Shown: positions 18,532 to 27,944 of the stretch, piece by piece
Layout of the letters: each line of letters opens with the position of its first letter
How positions within the stretch are numbered: position 1 is the stretch's first letter
DNA from: Gilliamella apicola
Lineage (GTDB): Bacteria > Pseudomonadota > Gammaproteobacteria > Enterobacterales > Orbaceae
Assembly: GCF_000599985.1 (NCBI RefSeq)
Contig: NZ_CP007445.1
Coordinates: 2,666,001-2,730,000, forward strand
Length of the DNA stretch: 64,000 bases
Direction of reading: 5' to 3'
The notes under the pieces: model-generated
What the model was told of the DNA's origin: nothing
What the model saw: only the letters and a program-made list of their open reading frames with translations
Database searches by the model: none
Position numbers and translations under genes: made by a program

Positions 18532-19497
18532 ATGAAACAAAATAACCGAATTATCTTAGCTCCAATGGAGGGAGTACTTGATTATCAAGTGAGACAAATT
18601 TTAACTGAGATCAATCAATTTGATTATTGTGTAACAGAATTTGTGCGAGTCACTCATTACCAATTATCCAACCGCACCTTTTATCGCCTTTGTCCTGAAC
18701 TTTATAATGGTGGTAAGACTGCTTCAGGTACTCCTATTCGAGTACAAATTCTAGGTCAATCACCACAATGGATGGCAGAAAATGCAGTAAAAGCGATTGA
18801 ACTTGGTTCATTTGGTATTGATATTAATTTTGGTTGCCCAGCTAAAACCGTAATTGGCAGTCAAGGCGGAGCTTATTTATTACAATACCCTGAACAAATT
18901 TTTAATATTGTTAGTCAAGTTCGACAATCTATTGGTCGCTCGGACATATTATCAGTTAAAATTCGCTTAGGCTGGTCAAACAAATCTCATTGCTATGAAA
19001 TAGCCAATGCAATTGAATGTGCTGGAGCTAATGAAATTGCTATTCATGGTAGAACTAAAGAGGATGGTTATAAAGCGGATAAAATTGATTGGCAAACAAT
19101 AGCACAAATCAAACAAAACTTAACAATTCCTGTGATTGCCAATGGTGAAATTTTCTCTGTTGAAGATGCACAAAAATGCATTGCTCAAAGTCAAACGCAA
19201 GACATTATGTTGGGACGTGGGATTTTAACTATTCCTAATCTAGCTAATATGATCCGCAACAAACAACCCGCGTTAAGTTGGTCACAAGTATTGGAAATTT
19301 TAATCCACTATGCAAGTTCTTCTATTGATGATGTGAAACCACTTTATCATTCTGCTCGTATTAAACAATGGCTTGCTTATTTAAAACAATATTATGTAGA
19401 AGCATCTGAGATGTTACAAAATATTAGAACATTAAAATCGCAAAAAGAGATTTATACATTTTTAAAACAACAACAAATGACAAGACCAATACTATAA
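18532..19497 (+). CDS. dusC: tRNA-dihydrouridine(16) synthase
   Basis: FMN-dependent enzyme reducing uridine 16 of tRNA; 321 residues. The start APMEGVLD, TEFVRV, and the FMN/catalytic segment INFGCPAKTV with the active-site cysteine are typical of DusC, as are IHGRTKEDGYKA and VIANGEI. The C-terminal helical part (HSARIKQWLAYLK) matches the DusC tRNA-binding domain. It is probably cotranscribed with moeB. The 3' end overlaps the convergent membrane-protein gene by six bases. Confidence 0.95.
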   Translation: MKQNNRIILAPMEGVLDYQVRQILTEINQFDYCVTEFVRVTHYQLSNRTFYRLCPELYNGGKTASGTPIRVQILGQSPQWMAENAVKAIELGSFGIDINFGCPAKTVIGSQGGAYLLQYPEQIFNIVSQVRQSIGRSDILSVKIRLGWSNKSHCYEIANAIECAGANEIAIHGRTKEDGYKADKIDWQTIAQIKQNLTIPVIANGEIFSVEDAQKCIAQSQTQDIMLGRGILTIPNLANMIRNKQPALSWSQVLEILIHYASSSIDDVKPLYHSARIKQWLAYLKQYYVEASEMLQNIRTLKSQKEIYTFLKQQQMTRPIL

Positions 19498-20466
19498 ATT
19501 AATCTTGTATTTAACTGCTGGATGAAAGTAATATTTAGTCAATCTTCGAATAATTAAGCACGATAGGATAAATGATATAGTGCCTAACAATATGATCACT
19601 ATAGATGTTAGTTCTGTATTTTGAGATAAAACATAATAAATTAACCAATTGGCTAGTTTCCACAAAATAAAATTTAAAAGAAATATAATGATATTTAAAG
19701 AGATCGCACACTTTATTATTCTATCCGTTTGTAATACAACAAACATTTGGGTAAACATGTTTTTACTAATTAAAATAACAACTAATAAACTAAATAAATA
19801 ACAACCGCTTGGTAAGAAAATATGCTCCCAAAATGAAATAAAGTAGTAACTGTTATGTACTAAAACATCTAAAATAAAAGAAGGAAAGGCGATTAAAATA
19901 AAAAAGAAAAATACTAAAAATAGAATAAAATGAATTTTAGTACTATTGATTATAGTTAGTTCGAAAGTCTGTTTACTTTTGTCGAAATGATTATTTAATA
20001 TTTTGATATAAAAATAGGTAAATAATCCTGAAAATAGATAAAATAGACAACTTGGAATAATACATAAAACTAAAATAAATAACCATGAAGCCACATTAAT
20101 TATTTTTATTAATACATTATCAAAAATACCTTCAGCTATCGCATTTATTAAATAGCCAATCATACAAACAATAATTATATTAAAAATTAACAGTGTAATA
20201 TTTTTAAATGTCACTTGATGAACATTAACCCGATATAAACTGATCGCTGAAATACCAAATAACAACAAACATTCTGGAATTGTACGTAGTAATTGATATG
20301 GGGTAAATTTATATAATATACTCCATAAAAATTGATAGTCATGAAAGGTTGATATAAAGGTAATACCAAATCTAATATTAAAAATCAAAGCACTACAGAA
20401 AAAAAATAGCACAATAAAAATAAAAGGTAGCTTAAAAAAAGCTAGTTTTTCCGTTTTGATACTCAA
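19492..20466 (-). CDS. Multi-pass membrane protein of unknown function
   Basis: A 324-residue protein, extremely rich in Ile, Leu and Phe, with about nine predicted membrane segments (for example residues 11-31, 60-78, 88-112 and 120-155). Short polar loops carry no motif I recognise. It is transcribed alone toward dusC and overlaps its end. Very high AT content of the coding sequence and lack of recognisable relatives suggest a lineage-specific gene. Confidence 0.65.
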   Translation of the reverse strand: MSIKTEKLAFFKLPFIFIVLFFFCSALIFNIRFGITFISTFHDYQFLWSILYKFTPYQLLRTIPECLLLFGISAISLYRVNVHQVTFKNITLLIFNIIIVCMIGYLINAIAEGIFDNVLIKIINVASWLFILVLCIIPSCLFYLFSGLFTYFYIKILNNHFDKSKQTFELTIINSTKIHFILFLVFFFFILIAFPSFILDVLVHNSYYFISFWEHIFLPSGCYLFSLLVVILISKNMFTQMFVVLQTDRIIKCAISLNIIIFLLNFILWKLANWLIYYVLSQNTELTSIVIILLGTISFILSCLIIRRLTKYYFHPAVKYKINL

Positions 20467-20788
20467 GATCAGTAAATTCTCTCTTTTTTAAAAAACATTT
20501 TGATAACAACATAAAATTAAACTCAACAACAATGTCCTATTGAGTCATTAAAAATAACCTATTGAGTTAAAATATGTTTACAATAATACCAAAGACTTTT
20601 TTAATCAACAATAATCATCAATACTTATAGTATTAATGATTAGTATAAAACATTATATTTTTTAGATGATTACATTAATAAGCAGAGCTATTTTTCGATG
20701 AATTATTATGTAAAAGGGAATTAATGCTTCATCATTTAAAATATGATGAAGCAAATTATAAAATAGAAATTTATTTTTATGCTTCAAT
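20467..20788. other. Intergenic region between the membrane-protein gene and ulaE
   Basis: About 320 AT-rich bases without a gene. The motif CCTATTGAGT occurs at 20536-20545 and again at 20558-20567, and its TTGAGT core is inverted at 20521-20526, close enough to the minus-strand gene to be an operator of that gene. A hairpin at 20726-20752 lies 3' of ulaE. I see nothing else. Confidence 0.5.
20726..20752 (-). terminator. Hairpin 3' of the ula operon
   Basis: Perfect ten-base arms GCTTCATCAT / ATGATGAAGC around a seven-base loop, 37 bases past the ulaE stop. There is no T-run directly after it on the minus strand, so it may be a processed 3' end or weak terminator rather than a classic intrinsic one. 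Confidence 0.55.
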
Positions 20789-21682
20789 TTAAGCGTTGAA
20801 GAGAGGAAAATTAGCTTGGTCAGCAATGGATTTTAAACGTTGTTGTGCAGTAATAATATTTTCTTTCCACTGATTATCTTTCGCCCACATTTCAATCACT
20901 AATGGCGCACAATAATCAATAGATTTAAGTGTTCTAAATACTGCCGAAAAATCAACCTCCCCCTCACCGATCACCAAATCTCTAAACTGTCCTGCATAAT
21001 TGGGTTTTACTTTATAGGTATCTTTCAAATGAATTTGAACAATATGGTTACGGCTTAACAATAGCTCAGTACTAACATCATAATTCCAACCAGAGATGTT
21101 TCCCACATCAGGATAGGCCATAAAATAAGGTGAATTTATCTCGGCTTTTAAAATTTCAAACTTACTCAGTGAATTTAGATAGTTAGTATCCATAATTTCA
21201 ACAGCTAACATAACACCTGCTTTTTCTGCCTGTTTTGCACACCATTGCATACCAGCAATAAAGCGTTGATGGGTTTGTAAGTTAGCTGGCTCATAATAAA
21301 CATCATACCCAGCGAGTTGAATCACTCTAACGCCAAGTTTATAAGCAAGGGTAATAGCCTTACACATAATACTTTTAGCGTGTTCTCTGATCGTTGCATC
21401 AGCAGAACCAAACGGATATTTGCGATGTGCACTAAGACATATTGAGTGAAAAAAAACGCCATTTTCTTCACATAGATGACGCAATGAATAGATTTCTTCA
21501 TCAGACCAATCAAGCCTAGCTTGACGTTCATCGGATTCATCAATAGAAAGTTCTATAAAATCAAATCCTAAAGATTTTGCCTCTAGTATTTTTTGCTGCC
21601 AAGAAAGTGTATTAGGTAGTGCCTTTTCGTAAATACCCATACATGGAGTTTGTCTGGTCATATTGATTGTATTATTTGTCAT
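20789..21682 (-). CDS. ulaE: L-ribulose-5-phosphate 3-epimerase (L-xylulose-5-phosphate 3-epimerase)
   Basis: TIM-barrel isomerase-like enzyme that converts L-xylulose 5-phosphate to L-ribulose 5-phosphate in L-ascorbate breakdown; 297 residues against 284 in E. coli. The family is clear from GIYEKALP, LGFDFIELSIDE, CLSAHRKYPFGS, RVIQLAGYDVYYE, VEIMDT, YPDVGN, HLKDT and the C-terminal IEMW. The upstream part has about ten more residues than E. coli; GGA precedes the first ATG, but Met8 or Met15 are possible starts. It is the last gene of the ula operon here. Confidence 0.93.
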   Translation of the reverse strand: MTNNTINMTRQTPCMGIYEKALPNTLSWQQKILEAKSLGFDFIELSIDESDERQARLDWSDEEIYSLRHLCEENGVFFHSICLSAHRKYPFGSADATIREHAKSIMCKAITLAYKLGVRVIQLAGYDVYYEPANLQTHQRFIAGMQWCAKQAEKAGVMLAVEIMDTNYLNSLSKFEILKAEINSPYFMAYPDVGNISGWNYDVSTELLLSRNHIVQIHLKDTYKVKPNYAGQFRDLVIGEGEVDFSAVFRTLKSIDYCAPLVIEMWAKDNQWKENIITAQQRLKSIADQANFPLFNA

Positions 21683-21747
21683 AATTTAGATCCGATAATA
21701 TTAAGGTAAAAAGCTAACAGCCGATTTCCCGACTGTTAGCACACTCC

Positions 21748-22392
21748 CTACCAATATTTAGCAATCTGCTCTCTTAAGTCTTGAGCAGTTTTTTGACCAT
21801 TTTCATTGGCTAAAGCTCGTCCAGCAATAAAAGCTTTCGTTTTAATACCAGCAAACAGATGAATATCTTCAGGTACAATGCCACCTGTTATTGATAGTTC
21901 CAAACCTAAATCAGAAAGTTGTCGCATTTTAGTTAAATCTTCTTCACCCCAACCAACACCAGCTAATTCAGCATCACGAGAACGATGATAAATTGCCTGT
22001 TTGATACCCAGTTTTCGCCATGCTTTTGCATCATCAAAAGTCCAATGTCCATAAAGTTCGATTTGAATTTCACGCCCAAATTCATCCGCTACTTTTTTAC
22101 AAGCTTCAATTGTTGCAATGTGAGCGGCTGCTGAAACAGTTAACCAATCAGCACCCGCCGAAAAAGCCATTTTTGCTAAAATAGCACCTCCATCAGTGGT
22201 TTTTAAATCACAAACTAAAATATGGTTTGGATACTTTTCTCTTAAAGTTTTTACGCCATTAATACCTGCGCCAAAGGCAAGAATGGTTCCAACTTCAATA
22301 ATATCTACAAATCCAGCTACGTTCTTGGCTACCGCTAAAGCTGGCTCTAATTCTGTTTGATCTAATGCAATTTGTAATTTTGGTTTTGTCAT
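21748..22392 (-). CDS. ulaD: 3-keto-L-gulonate-6-phosphate decarboxylase
   Basis: Orotidine-5'-phosphate-decarboxylase-superfamily enzyme turning 3-keto-L-gulonate 6-phosphate into L-xylulose 5-phosphate; 214 residues. Metal and catalytic residues sit in IEVGT, the DLKTTDGG strand near residue 62, YGHWT and YHRSRDA, followed by the phosphate loop ITGGI and IAGRA. It lies between ulaF (21-base gap) and ulaE (65-base gap). The IEVGT.L.FGAG N-terminus and ula context favour UlaD over the hexulose-phosphate synthase relatives. Confidence 0.94.
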   Translation of the reverse strand: MTKPKLQIALDQTELEPALAVAKNVAGFVDIIEVGTILAFGAGINGVKTLREKYPNHILVCDLKTTDGGAILAKMAFSAGADWLTVSAAAHIATIEACKKVADEFGREIQIELYGHWTFDDAKAWRKLGIKQAIYHRSRDAELAGVGWGEEDLTKMRQLSDLGLELSITGGIVPEDIHLFAGIKTKAFIAGRALANENGQKTAQDLREQIAKYW

Positions 22393-22413
22393 TTTATTTC
22401 TCCCTTATAAATA

Positions 22414-23106
22414 CTATTTTTGTCCGTAATAAGCATTTGCTCCATGCTTACGAAAATAGTGTTTATCAGATAAAGTTTGTTGAATTTTAATTGTTTTATT
22501 AAGTTGTCTGGTTGATATTGCCATCATGGCTACTTCTTCAAGGACTACAGCATTATGTACAGCATCCGAAGCGTTTTTTCCCCAACAAAATGGAGCGTGT
22601 CCAGAAATAACGGCTGCTGGCATCGCTGTAGGATCAATGCCTCTTCGTTTAAACTCTTCAATGATCACCAAACCAGTATTTTTTTCGTAATCAGTATTGA
22701 TTTCGCTATCAGTTAAACGACGAGTACAAGGTACATCACCATAAAAATAGTCGGCATGAGTTGTTCCCAAAGCTGGAACATCTAATTCAGCTTGCGCCCA
22801 AACGGTTGCGTAGCGAGAATGTGTATGAACAATACCACCAATATTTTCAAAGGCTTTATAAAGTTCAATATGAGTTGCAGTATCACTAGACGGATTTAAT
22901 TTACCCTCAACAATTTCACCCGTTAATGACACCACAACAATATCGTCAATTTTCATGTTGTTGTATTCAACGCCTGAAGGTTTGATAGCAATAACACCTT
23001 TAGCACGGTCGATTTCAGAAACATTACCCCATGTAAAAGTGACTAAATGATATTTAGGTAAGGTTAAGTTAGCCTGTAATACTCTTTCTTTTAATGCTTG
23101 ATACAT
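22414..23106 (-). CDS. ulaF: L-ribulose-5-phosphate 4-epimerase
   Basis: Class II aldolase-fold zinc epimerase that gives D-xylulose 5-phosphate, the entry to the pentose-phosphate pathway; 230 residues. Zinc ligands are the two histidines of [11 protein letters not shown] near residue 95-97 and the histidine of [10 protein letters not shown] near 170. KPSGVEY and the C-terminal [14 protein letters not shown] are characteristic. Paralogues AraD and SgbE are near-identical in motif, so the ula assignment rests on operon context. In E. coli ulaF is last in the operon; here it is second after the transport genes. Confidence 0.93.
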   Translation of the reverse strand: MYQALKERVLQANLTLPKYHLVTFTWGNVSEIDRAKGVIAIKPSGVEYNNMKIDDIVVVSLTGEIVEGKLNPSSDTATHIELYKAFENIGGIVHTHSRYATVWAQAELDVPALGTTHADYFYGDVPCTRRLTDSEINTDYEKNTGLVIIEEFKRRGIDPTAMPAAVISGHAPFCWGKNASDAVHNAVVLEEVAMMAISTRQLNKTIKIQQTLSDKHYFRKHGANAYYGQK

Positions 23107-23110
23107 AACA

Positions 23111-23584
23111 TTAGTCTCCTAATAAAGCCTTATCAATAACAGCATAAACATCTTCTTTGCTGTTACATGCTCTCAACTTATCAAGATCGATACCTGTTGG
23201 GCTGTCTTCGTCATCTAATATTTGCGTGACTTCCATTAAGCCTTGCATATGCTCATCTGAGGTACTGCCCGCTAAGGTAACTAACACATCAACAGGTTGC
23301 TCTTCACCTTCAAAGTAGACTGGAGAATTTAATGTCACTAAAGCAAAAGCAGTGCGATTTACACCATCTTCCGGTCTGGCATGAGGCATCGCAAAATTTG
23401 GTGCAATAATAATGTAAGGCCCCATTTTTTTTACACAGTTAATAATTGCATCATAATAAGAAGGGTTAATCGCTTTGGAAGCAACAAGCATATCTGTACC
23501 CAATTTGATCGCCTCTTGCCAAGTTGATGCATCCGCTTTTAGTAAAATAGAGTTATTTTCAATTAATGATTCTTTCAATGCCAT
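23111..23584 (-). CDS. ulaC: L-ascorbate-specific PTS enzyme IIA component
   Basis: Cytoplasmic phosphocarrier that takes phosphate from HPr and passes it to the IIB domain; 157 residues of the mannitol/fructose-type IIA fold. The phosphorylated histidine is His68 in [12 protein letters not shown]. The downstream [11 protein letters not shown] and the [13 protein letters not shown] segment are typical of UlaC. It is 27 bases from the fused IIC-IIB gene upstream and four bases from ulaF downstream. Confidence 0.94.
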   Translation of the reverse strand: MALKESLIENNSILLKADASTWQEAIKLGTDMLVASKAINPSYYDAIINCVKKMGPYIIIAPNFAMPHARPEDGVNRTAFALVTLNSPVYFEGEEQPVDVLVTLAGSTSDEHMQGLMEVTQILDDEDSPTGIDLDKLRACNSKEDVYAVIDKALLGD

Positions 23585-23611
23585 TGTTGTACTCCTTTTT
23601 TAATCAATTCG

Positions 23612-25378
23612 TTATTGAGCAAGCACTTTTTTAATAAGTTCAATAAGTTCTTCGCCAAATGTATTTGGATTTAACATGTTTTGGACACCTAAAGCATGTT
23701 GTCCTTCATTAACTTCAATCTCGTTAATTAAATGTTTAGACGCCACAATAATGTCAACATTAGGTAACCGTGATTTGTAATCTGTCACCGCGCAAGAATC
23801 CATGACATTGGCGATGCCTTTCTTATCTAAATAATTAGCTATTTTCATTTTCATCATCATAGAAGAGCCTTGTCCGCTACCACATACCGCTAAGATTCGT
23901 ACTGCACGTCCTTCGCTTATTGCTACTTCATCCATTTTTTCTACAACATTTTCATTAACATCTTGATGAATATTGTTTTGTTCTGGTTCAGTTTTTGCAT
24001 TTGCTTCCTCTTGGCGTAATTGTTTAGCAGCAAAGAACATATACACTAACGCCAATGCAATAATCAGATAGATAAATAAGTGGGAGTAAGATAAACCTTG
24101 TATAATAGGTGGGAATAATATCGCCCAGTCAGCCATTCCCATCCAAGAGTCAATTGGAGTGCCATTTTTTGCAAAGATATGAATCACCCAAGCCGAACCA
24201 AATACCTCAATCATACCCATGACAAAACAGATTTTCATAACGGCTTTCCAACCACCAAAGTGATTAGCAAATACCCCAATAGTTGCGTTTGAGAAGAACA
24301 TTGGAATAAAACCAGGAATGATCATAATCGGTGATTTAAATATAAGTAATAAGGCAATTGCTAAAAATTGTCCTAATGCACCCCAAATAAAGCCAAATAC
24401 CATTGCATTTGGAGAAAAAGCATAAATTGCGGCACAATCAATTGCTAATACGGCATTTGGAATTAATTTTTCAGAAATACCTTTAAACGCTTCAGACAAT
24501 TCAGCCACAAACATTCTGACCCCACCGACGATGACTTGTATTGCGACAGCGAATTTAAGACCTGTTTCTAAAATGTAAATTGTCCAATGGGTTGACCCTG
24601 CCATGGTTTGCAAATTATCCAAACCAAATGAAAGAAGGATGATGCCAAAAAAGAATGTCATCACAATCGCTGTTGCGGCGATGCTATCGTGAAAAATATG
24701 TAACCATTTAGGTAATTTTAGATTATCAACTGTATCATTTTTATCACCTAATTTAGGGGCTAATTTAACAGCAATCCAAGACCCCAATTGTTGTTGATGA
24801 CCAATCGAAAACCCAGCACCTCCAGTAACGGCTTCTGTAGATTTAAACATCATATTAGAAAAAATACCCCAATATAATGCGGTAATAATGGCGGAGTAGA
24901 TTATTGTCTCCCACATACCGTAACCAAACAGAAAATAAAACAGAGCAATTAATCCCACTTGTTGGAACATAATATGACCCGTTAACATAATGGTGCGAAT
25001 ACCTGTGATACGGCGAAAAATTACTAGAAGGATATTGATAGCCAATGCGAGTAATACGGCATAACCAACCCAAGAATATTTATCACCCATATTATGTTCT
25101 ACAGTCATCATAGAAGCATAAACATCAATAATCGATCCATTAATGCCATGATACTCAGCCAGTTTGGCAATCACTGGTTTAAATGTTGAAACCAGTACAC
25201 CTGAACCAACTTGTAACAACATAAAACCAACAATGGTTTTGATTGTTCCTTTCAAAATTGTAGTTATATCTTTGCGTAAAAGACAATAACCTAACATTGT
25301 TACTAAGCCGAGTAACAATGGTGCTTTAGTCATGACTTGACTATAAAAAATATAAAATACGTTATAGATTACTTCCAT
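23612..25378 (-). CDS. ulaA: L-ascorbate PTS permease, fused IIC and IIB domains
   Basis: Inner-membrane ascorbate permease, 588 residues. Residues about 1-450 are the UlaA-type IIC membrane domain ([43 protein letters not shown]). A charged linker (about 455-490) leads to a IIB domain from residue 491 to the end, with the phosphocysteine Cys499 in [10 protein letters not shown]. In E. coli these are separate genes ulaA (about 465 residues) and ulaB (about 101). Together with UlaC this makes a full ascorbate enzyme II releasing L-ascorbate 6-phosphate inside. It heads the operon, facing ulaR across a 446-base control region. Confidence 0.94.
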   Translation of the reverse strand: MEVIYNVFYIFYSQVMTKAPLLLGLVTMLGYCLLRKDITTILKGTIKTIVGFMLLQVGSGVLVSTFKPVIAKLAEYHGINGSIIDVYASMMTVEHNMGDKYSWVGYAVLLALAINILLVIFRRITGIRTIMLTGHIMFQQVGLIALFYFLFGYGMWETIIYSAIITALYWGIFSNMMFKSTEAVTGGAGFSIGHQQQLGSWIAVKLAPKLGDKNDTVDNLKLPKWLHIFHDSIAATAIVMTFFFGIILLSFGLDNLQTMAGSTHWTIYILETGLKFAVAIQVIVGGVRMFVAELSEAFKGISEKLIPNAVLAIDCAAIYAFSPNAMVFGFIWGALGQFLAIALLLIFKSPIMIIPGFIPMFFSNATIGVFANHFGGWKAVMKICFVMGMIEVFGSAWVIHIFAKNGTPIDSWMGMADWAILFPPIIQGLSYSHLFIYLIIALALVYMFFAAKQLRQEEANAKTEPEQNNIHQDVNENVVEKMDEVAISEGRAVRILAVCGSGQGSSMMMKMKIANYLDKKGIANVMDSCAVTDYKSRLPNVDIIVASKHLINEIEVNEGQHALGVQNMLNPNTFGEELIELIKKVLAQ

Positions 25379-25824
25379 ATGCCCCTCTCATTGGTTATGG
25401 GCTTTTTTAAAATTTGAAGTTTATATCGTGCTTACTAAGCAGTAATAAAACTTATCCTAATGCCCTTTTTTATATAGTTGTTCACTGTCGAATGAATCTT
25501 TGAGCTAAATTAACCCTATACTTTGTTAATCAAATTAAGATGGTTTGATTAACGCTTGTTATATTCTATAATCAAAATAAATCACACAATGATTATTTAT
25601 GATTATTTTGATGAAGATCACTTTTCTATAAAATCAGAAACCATATCTGTGATCAACTTCACATAATAATGAAAAAAAACTACATTAATTTAAACCTATA
25701 TTTATAATTATCAATAGATTAAATAAATATTGACAAATAAAAACAATAAGATAATTGACAATTTTAATAATGAAAATTATTATCAAAATAATCAAAAATA
25801 ATCAAATTAAAATAAGGGATCTTA
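25379..25824. promoter_or_regulatory. Divergent ula control region (ulaA and ulaR-ulaG)
   Basis: A 446-base AT-rich gap separates the two ula transcripts. It holds a CRP-like site at 25645-25666 and repeated ATCAAAATAATC elements. One copy lies at 25782-25793, 32 bases before ulaR; an identical inverted copy lies at 25601-25612; and a ten-base partial copy at 25571-25580 forms an inverted repeat with the second. A near copy with one extra A follows at 25791-25803. These are candidate operators for the DeoR-type repressor UlaR. Sharing between both promoters is inferred. Confidence 0.65.
25645..25666. promoter_or_regulatory. CRP (cAMP receptor protein) binding site
   Basis: The core TGTGATCAACTTCACA (25648-25663) has both half-sites TGTGA and TCACA at the exact six-base spacing. 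The ula regulon of E. coli is activated by cAMP-CRP, so catabolite control is expected here too. It lies about 160 bases before ulaR and 265 before ulaA. Confidence 0.85.
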
Positions 25825-26586
25825 ATGAATGAATTAACGCGACATAATGAGATCGTCGCTTTGGTTAACGAGAAAGGTGAATTAAAAGTGACCGAATTAA
25901 TCAGTCATTTTTCAATATCACCTGCTACGGCTCGAAGAGATATCACCAAATTAGATCAAGATGGTCGTGTCAAAAAAGTACGCAATGGCATTATGCGTCT
26001 TGAAGAACAAAAACCAATTTGGGCTCCAATAGGTAATAACAATACTGATCATTATCACGAAAAGGCGCGGATTGCGATTCGAGCAGCTAAGTTATGCGGT
26101 AGTGATGAAAATATAGTGATTAATTGTGGTTCAACGGCATTTTTATTAGGGCGAGAACTTTGTGGAAAAAATGTATCAATCATCACTAATTATTTTCCTT
26201 TAGCGTGTTATTTGATTGAACATGACCACGAAAATGTGATCATTATGGGTGGGTTATATAATAAAACACAAAATATCATACTCAATCCTATTGCAAGTAT
26301 CACCGATTCTTATGCCGCAAAATGGATGTTTACTAGTGGAAAAACATTAACGTCAACAGGTCTTTATAAAAGTGAAATTTTAGGTGCTGTTGCTGAACAA
26401 CAGATATTAGAGAAAGCAGAAAAATTAGTTGTAGTGGTTGATAGCTCAAAGATCGATACCAAAGCTAACTCTGGCATGCTTTTTTGCCCAGTAAATAAAA
26501 TTGATATTTTGATTACTGGGGCGCAAGCAAATAAGGAAGTAATTGAATGCATTAAAAAGCAGGGAGTTGAAGTGATATTAGTCTAA
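25825..26586 (+). CDS. ulaR: DeoR-family transcriptional repressor of the ula genes
   Basis: A 253-residue regulator. The N-terminal winged helix-turn-helix spans residues 1-55 (R.NEIVALVNEKGELKVTEL..HFSISPATARRDITKLDQDGRV, interrupted here). A DeoR sensor domain follows, with the phosphosugar-binding GST motif (NCGST), GG.Y and DSSK. In E. coli UlaR responds to L-ascorbate 6-phosphate, the substrate of UlaG encoded next. GGGAT precedes the ATG. Location between the permease operon and ulaG supports the assignment over other DeoR members. Confidence 0.92.
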   Translation: MNELTRHNEIVALVNEKGELKVTELISHFSISPATARRDITKLDQDGRVKKVRNGIMRLEEQKPIWAPIGNNNTDHYHEKARIAIRAAKLCGSDENIVINCGSTAFLLGRELCGKNVSIITNYFPLACYLIEHDHENVIIMGGLYNKTQNIILNPIASITDSYAAKWMFTSGKTLTSTGLYKSEILGAVAEQQILEKAEKLVVVVDSSKIDTKANSGMLFCPVNKIDILITGAQANKEVIECIKKQGVEVILV

Positions 26587-26611
26587 CTATTAAATAAAAA
26601 AGGAACATAGT

Positions 26612-27679
26612 ATGAGTAAAGTAAATGAAATTACCCGAGATTCTTGGATTTTAAACACTTTTCCTGAATGGGGAACTTGGTTAAATGAAGAGATTGAAAA
26701 CACCGTTGTGAAACCAAATACTTTCACCATGTGGTGGCTAGCTTGTACCGGGATTTGGTTAAAATCAGCAGGTAATACTAATATCTCTGTCGATTTTTGG
26801 TGTGGTACAGGAAAAAAAACACATGCTAACCCATTAATGAACAAACAGCATCAAATGATGCGTATGGGTGGAGTACGTGAATTGCAACCTAATTTAAGAA
26901 CCAGTCCATTTGTGTTAGATCCATTTGCGATTAAGGAAATTGATGCCGTTATGGCAACTCATGATCATGCCGATCATATTGATGTCAATGTCGCTGCTGC
27001 TGTAATTCAAAATTGTTCTCCAAAAGTTAAATTTATTGGTCCAAAAGCTTGTGTTGAGTTATGGAAAAGTTGGGGGGTACCAGAAGATCGTTGCATCGTT
27101 GCTAAAGTTGGTGACACAATTAAAGTAGGTGATATTACAATTCATGTACTAGATTCTTTTGATAGAACATCATTAGTCACGTTACCAAAAGGCGTATCTT
27201 CTACCGATAAATCAATTTTAGATGGTATGAATGATCGTGCTGTTAACTATTTATTTGAAACTTCAGGAGGATCACTTTACCATTCAGGAGATTCTCATTA
27301 TTCTAACTACTATGCCAAACATGGTAATGATCATAAAATTGATGTGGCTTTACTTTCTTATGGTGAAAACCCTCGTGGCGTTACCGATAAAATGACTTCA
27401 TCAGACATTTTGCGTGCGGCTGAATCGCTTAATACCAAAGTAGTGATTCCATTCCATCATGATATATGGTCAAATTTCCAAAGTGATCCTCGTGAAATTG
27501 AAGTTCTTTGGGAAATGAAAAAAGATCGTCTTGAATATCAATTTAGACCATTTTTCTGGCAAGTTGGGGGTAAATATACATATCCTACAGATCAACATAA
27601 AATGCATTATCAGCATTATAGAGGATTTAGAGATATCTTTACTGATGAACCAGAATTACCATATCGTTCATTTTTATAA
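26612..27679 (+). CDS. ulaG: L-ascorbate-6-phosphate lactonase
   Basis: Metallo-beta-lactamase-fold hydrolase opening L-ascorbate 6-phosphate to 3-keto-L-gulonate 6-phosphate, the first cytoplasmic step of the pathway; 355 residues against 354 in E. coli. The metal motif THDHADHID is near residue 115, a second metal histidine lies in [12 protein letters not shown] and a third in PFHHDIW. The N-terminal [17 protein letters not shown] is family-typical. AAAGGAAC precedes the ATG. It is cotranscribed with ulaR (25-base gap), unlike E. coli where ulaR stands apart. Confidence 0.96.
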   Translation: MSKVNEITRDSWILNTFPEWGTWLNEEIENTVVKPNTFTMWWLACTGIWLKSAGNTNISVDFWCGTGKKTHANPLMNKQHQMMRMGGVRELQPNLRTSPFVLDPFAIKEIDAVMATHDHADHIDVNVAAAVIQNCSPKVKFIGPKACVELWKSWGVPEDRCIVAKVGDTIKVGDITIHVLDSFDRTSLVTLPKGVSSTDKSILDGMNDRAVNYLFETSGGSLYHSGDSHYSNYYAKHGNDHKIDVALLSYGENPRGVTDKMTSSDILRAAESLNTKVVIPFHHDIWSNFQSDPREIEVLWEMKKDRLEYQFRPFFWQVGGKYTYPTDQHKMHYQHYRGFRDIFTDEPELPYRSFL

Positions 27680-27748
27680 AAATAATAGGAATTATTAAAA
27701 TCAATCAATCTAAAAAGTAAGTTTTGTTGATTATTTTCATAAATAACT

Positions 27749-27770
27749 GGACCGATGATTGTATCGGTCC
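27749..27770. terminator. GC-rich hairpin between ulaG and murJ
   Basis: Perfect eight-base arms GGACCGAT / ATCGGTCC around a six-base loop, in the gap between convergent ulaG and murJ. No T-run follows on either strand, so intrinsic termination is uncertain. Nothing else of note is seen in the 265-base gap. Confidence 0.5.
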
Positions 27771-27944
27771 ATAGTAATTGAATATCGATAGGGAAATAAA
27801 ACTAACATCTAAAATCATAAACGTCTAATTATTCAATAGTGTTGAAATATCAGACCAAATCTCGAATTTAATTACATTTTTTTACTGAAACGTTATGTTA
27901 ACCTCAAACTTTTTGACAAAATCTTTTTAGCTGTTTAGTTGTTA

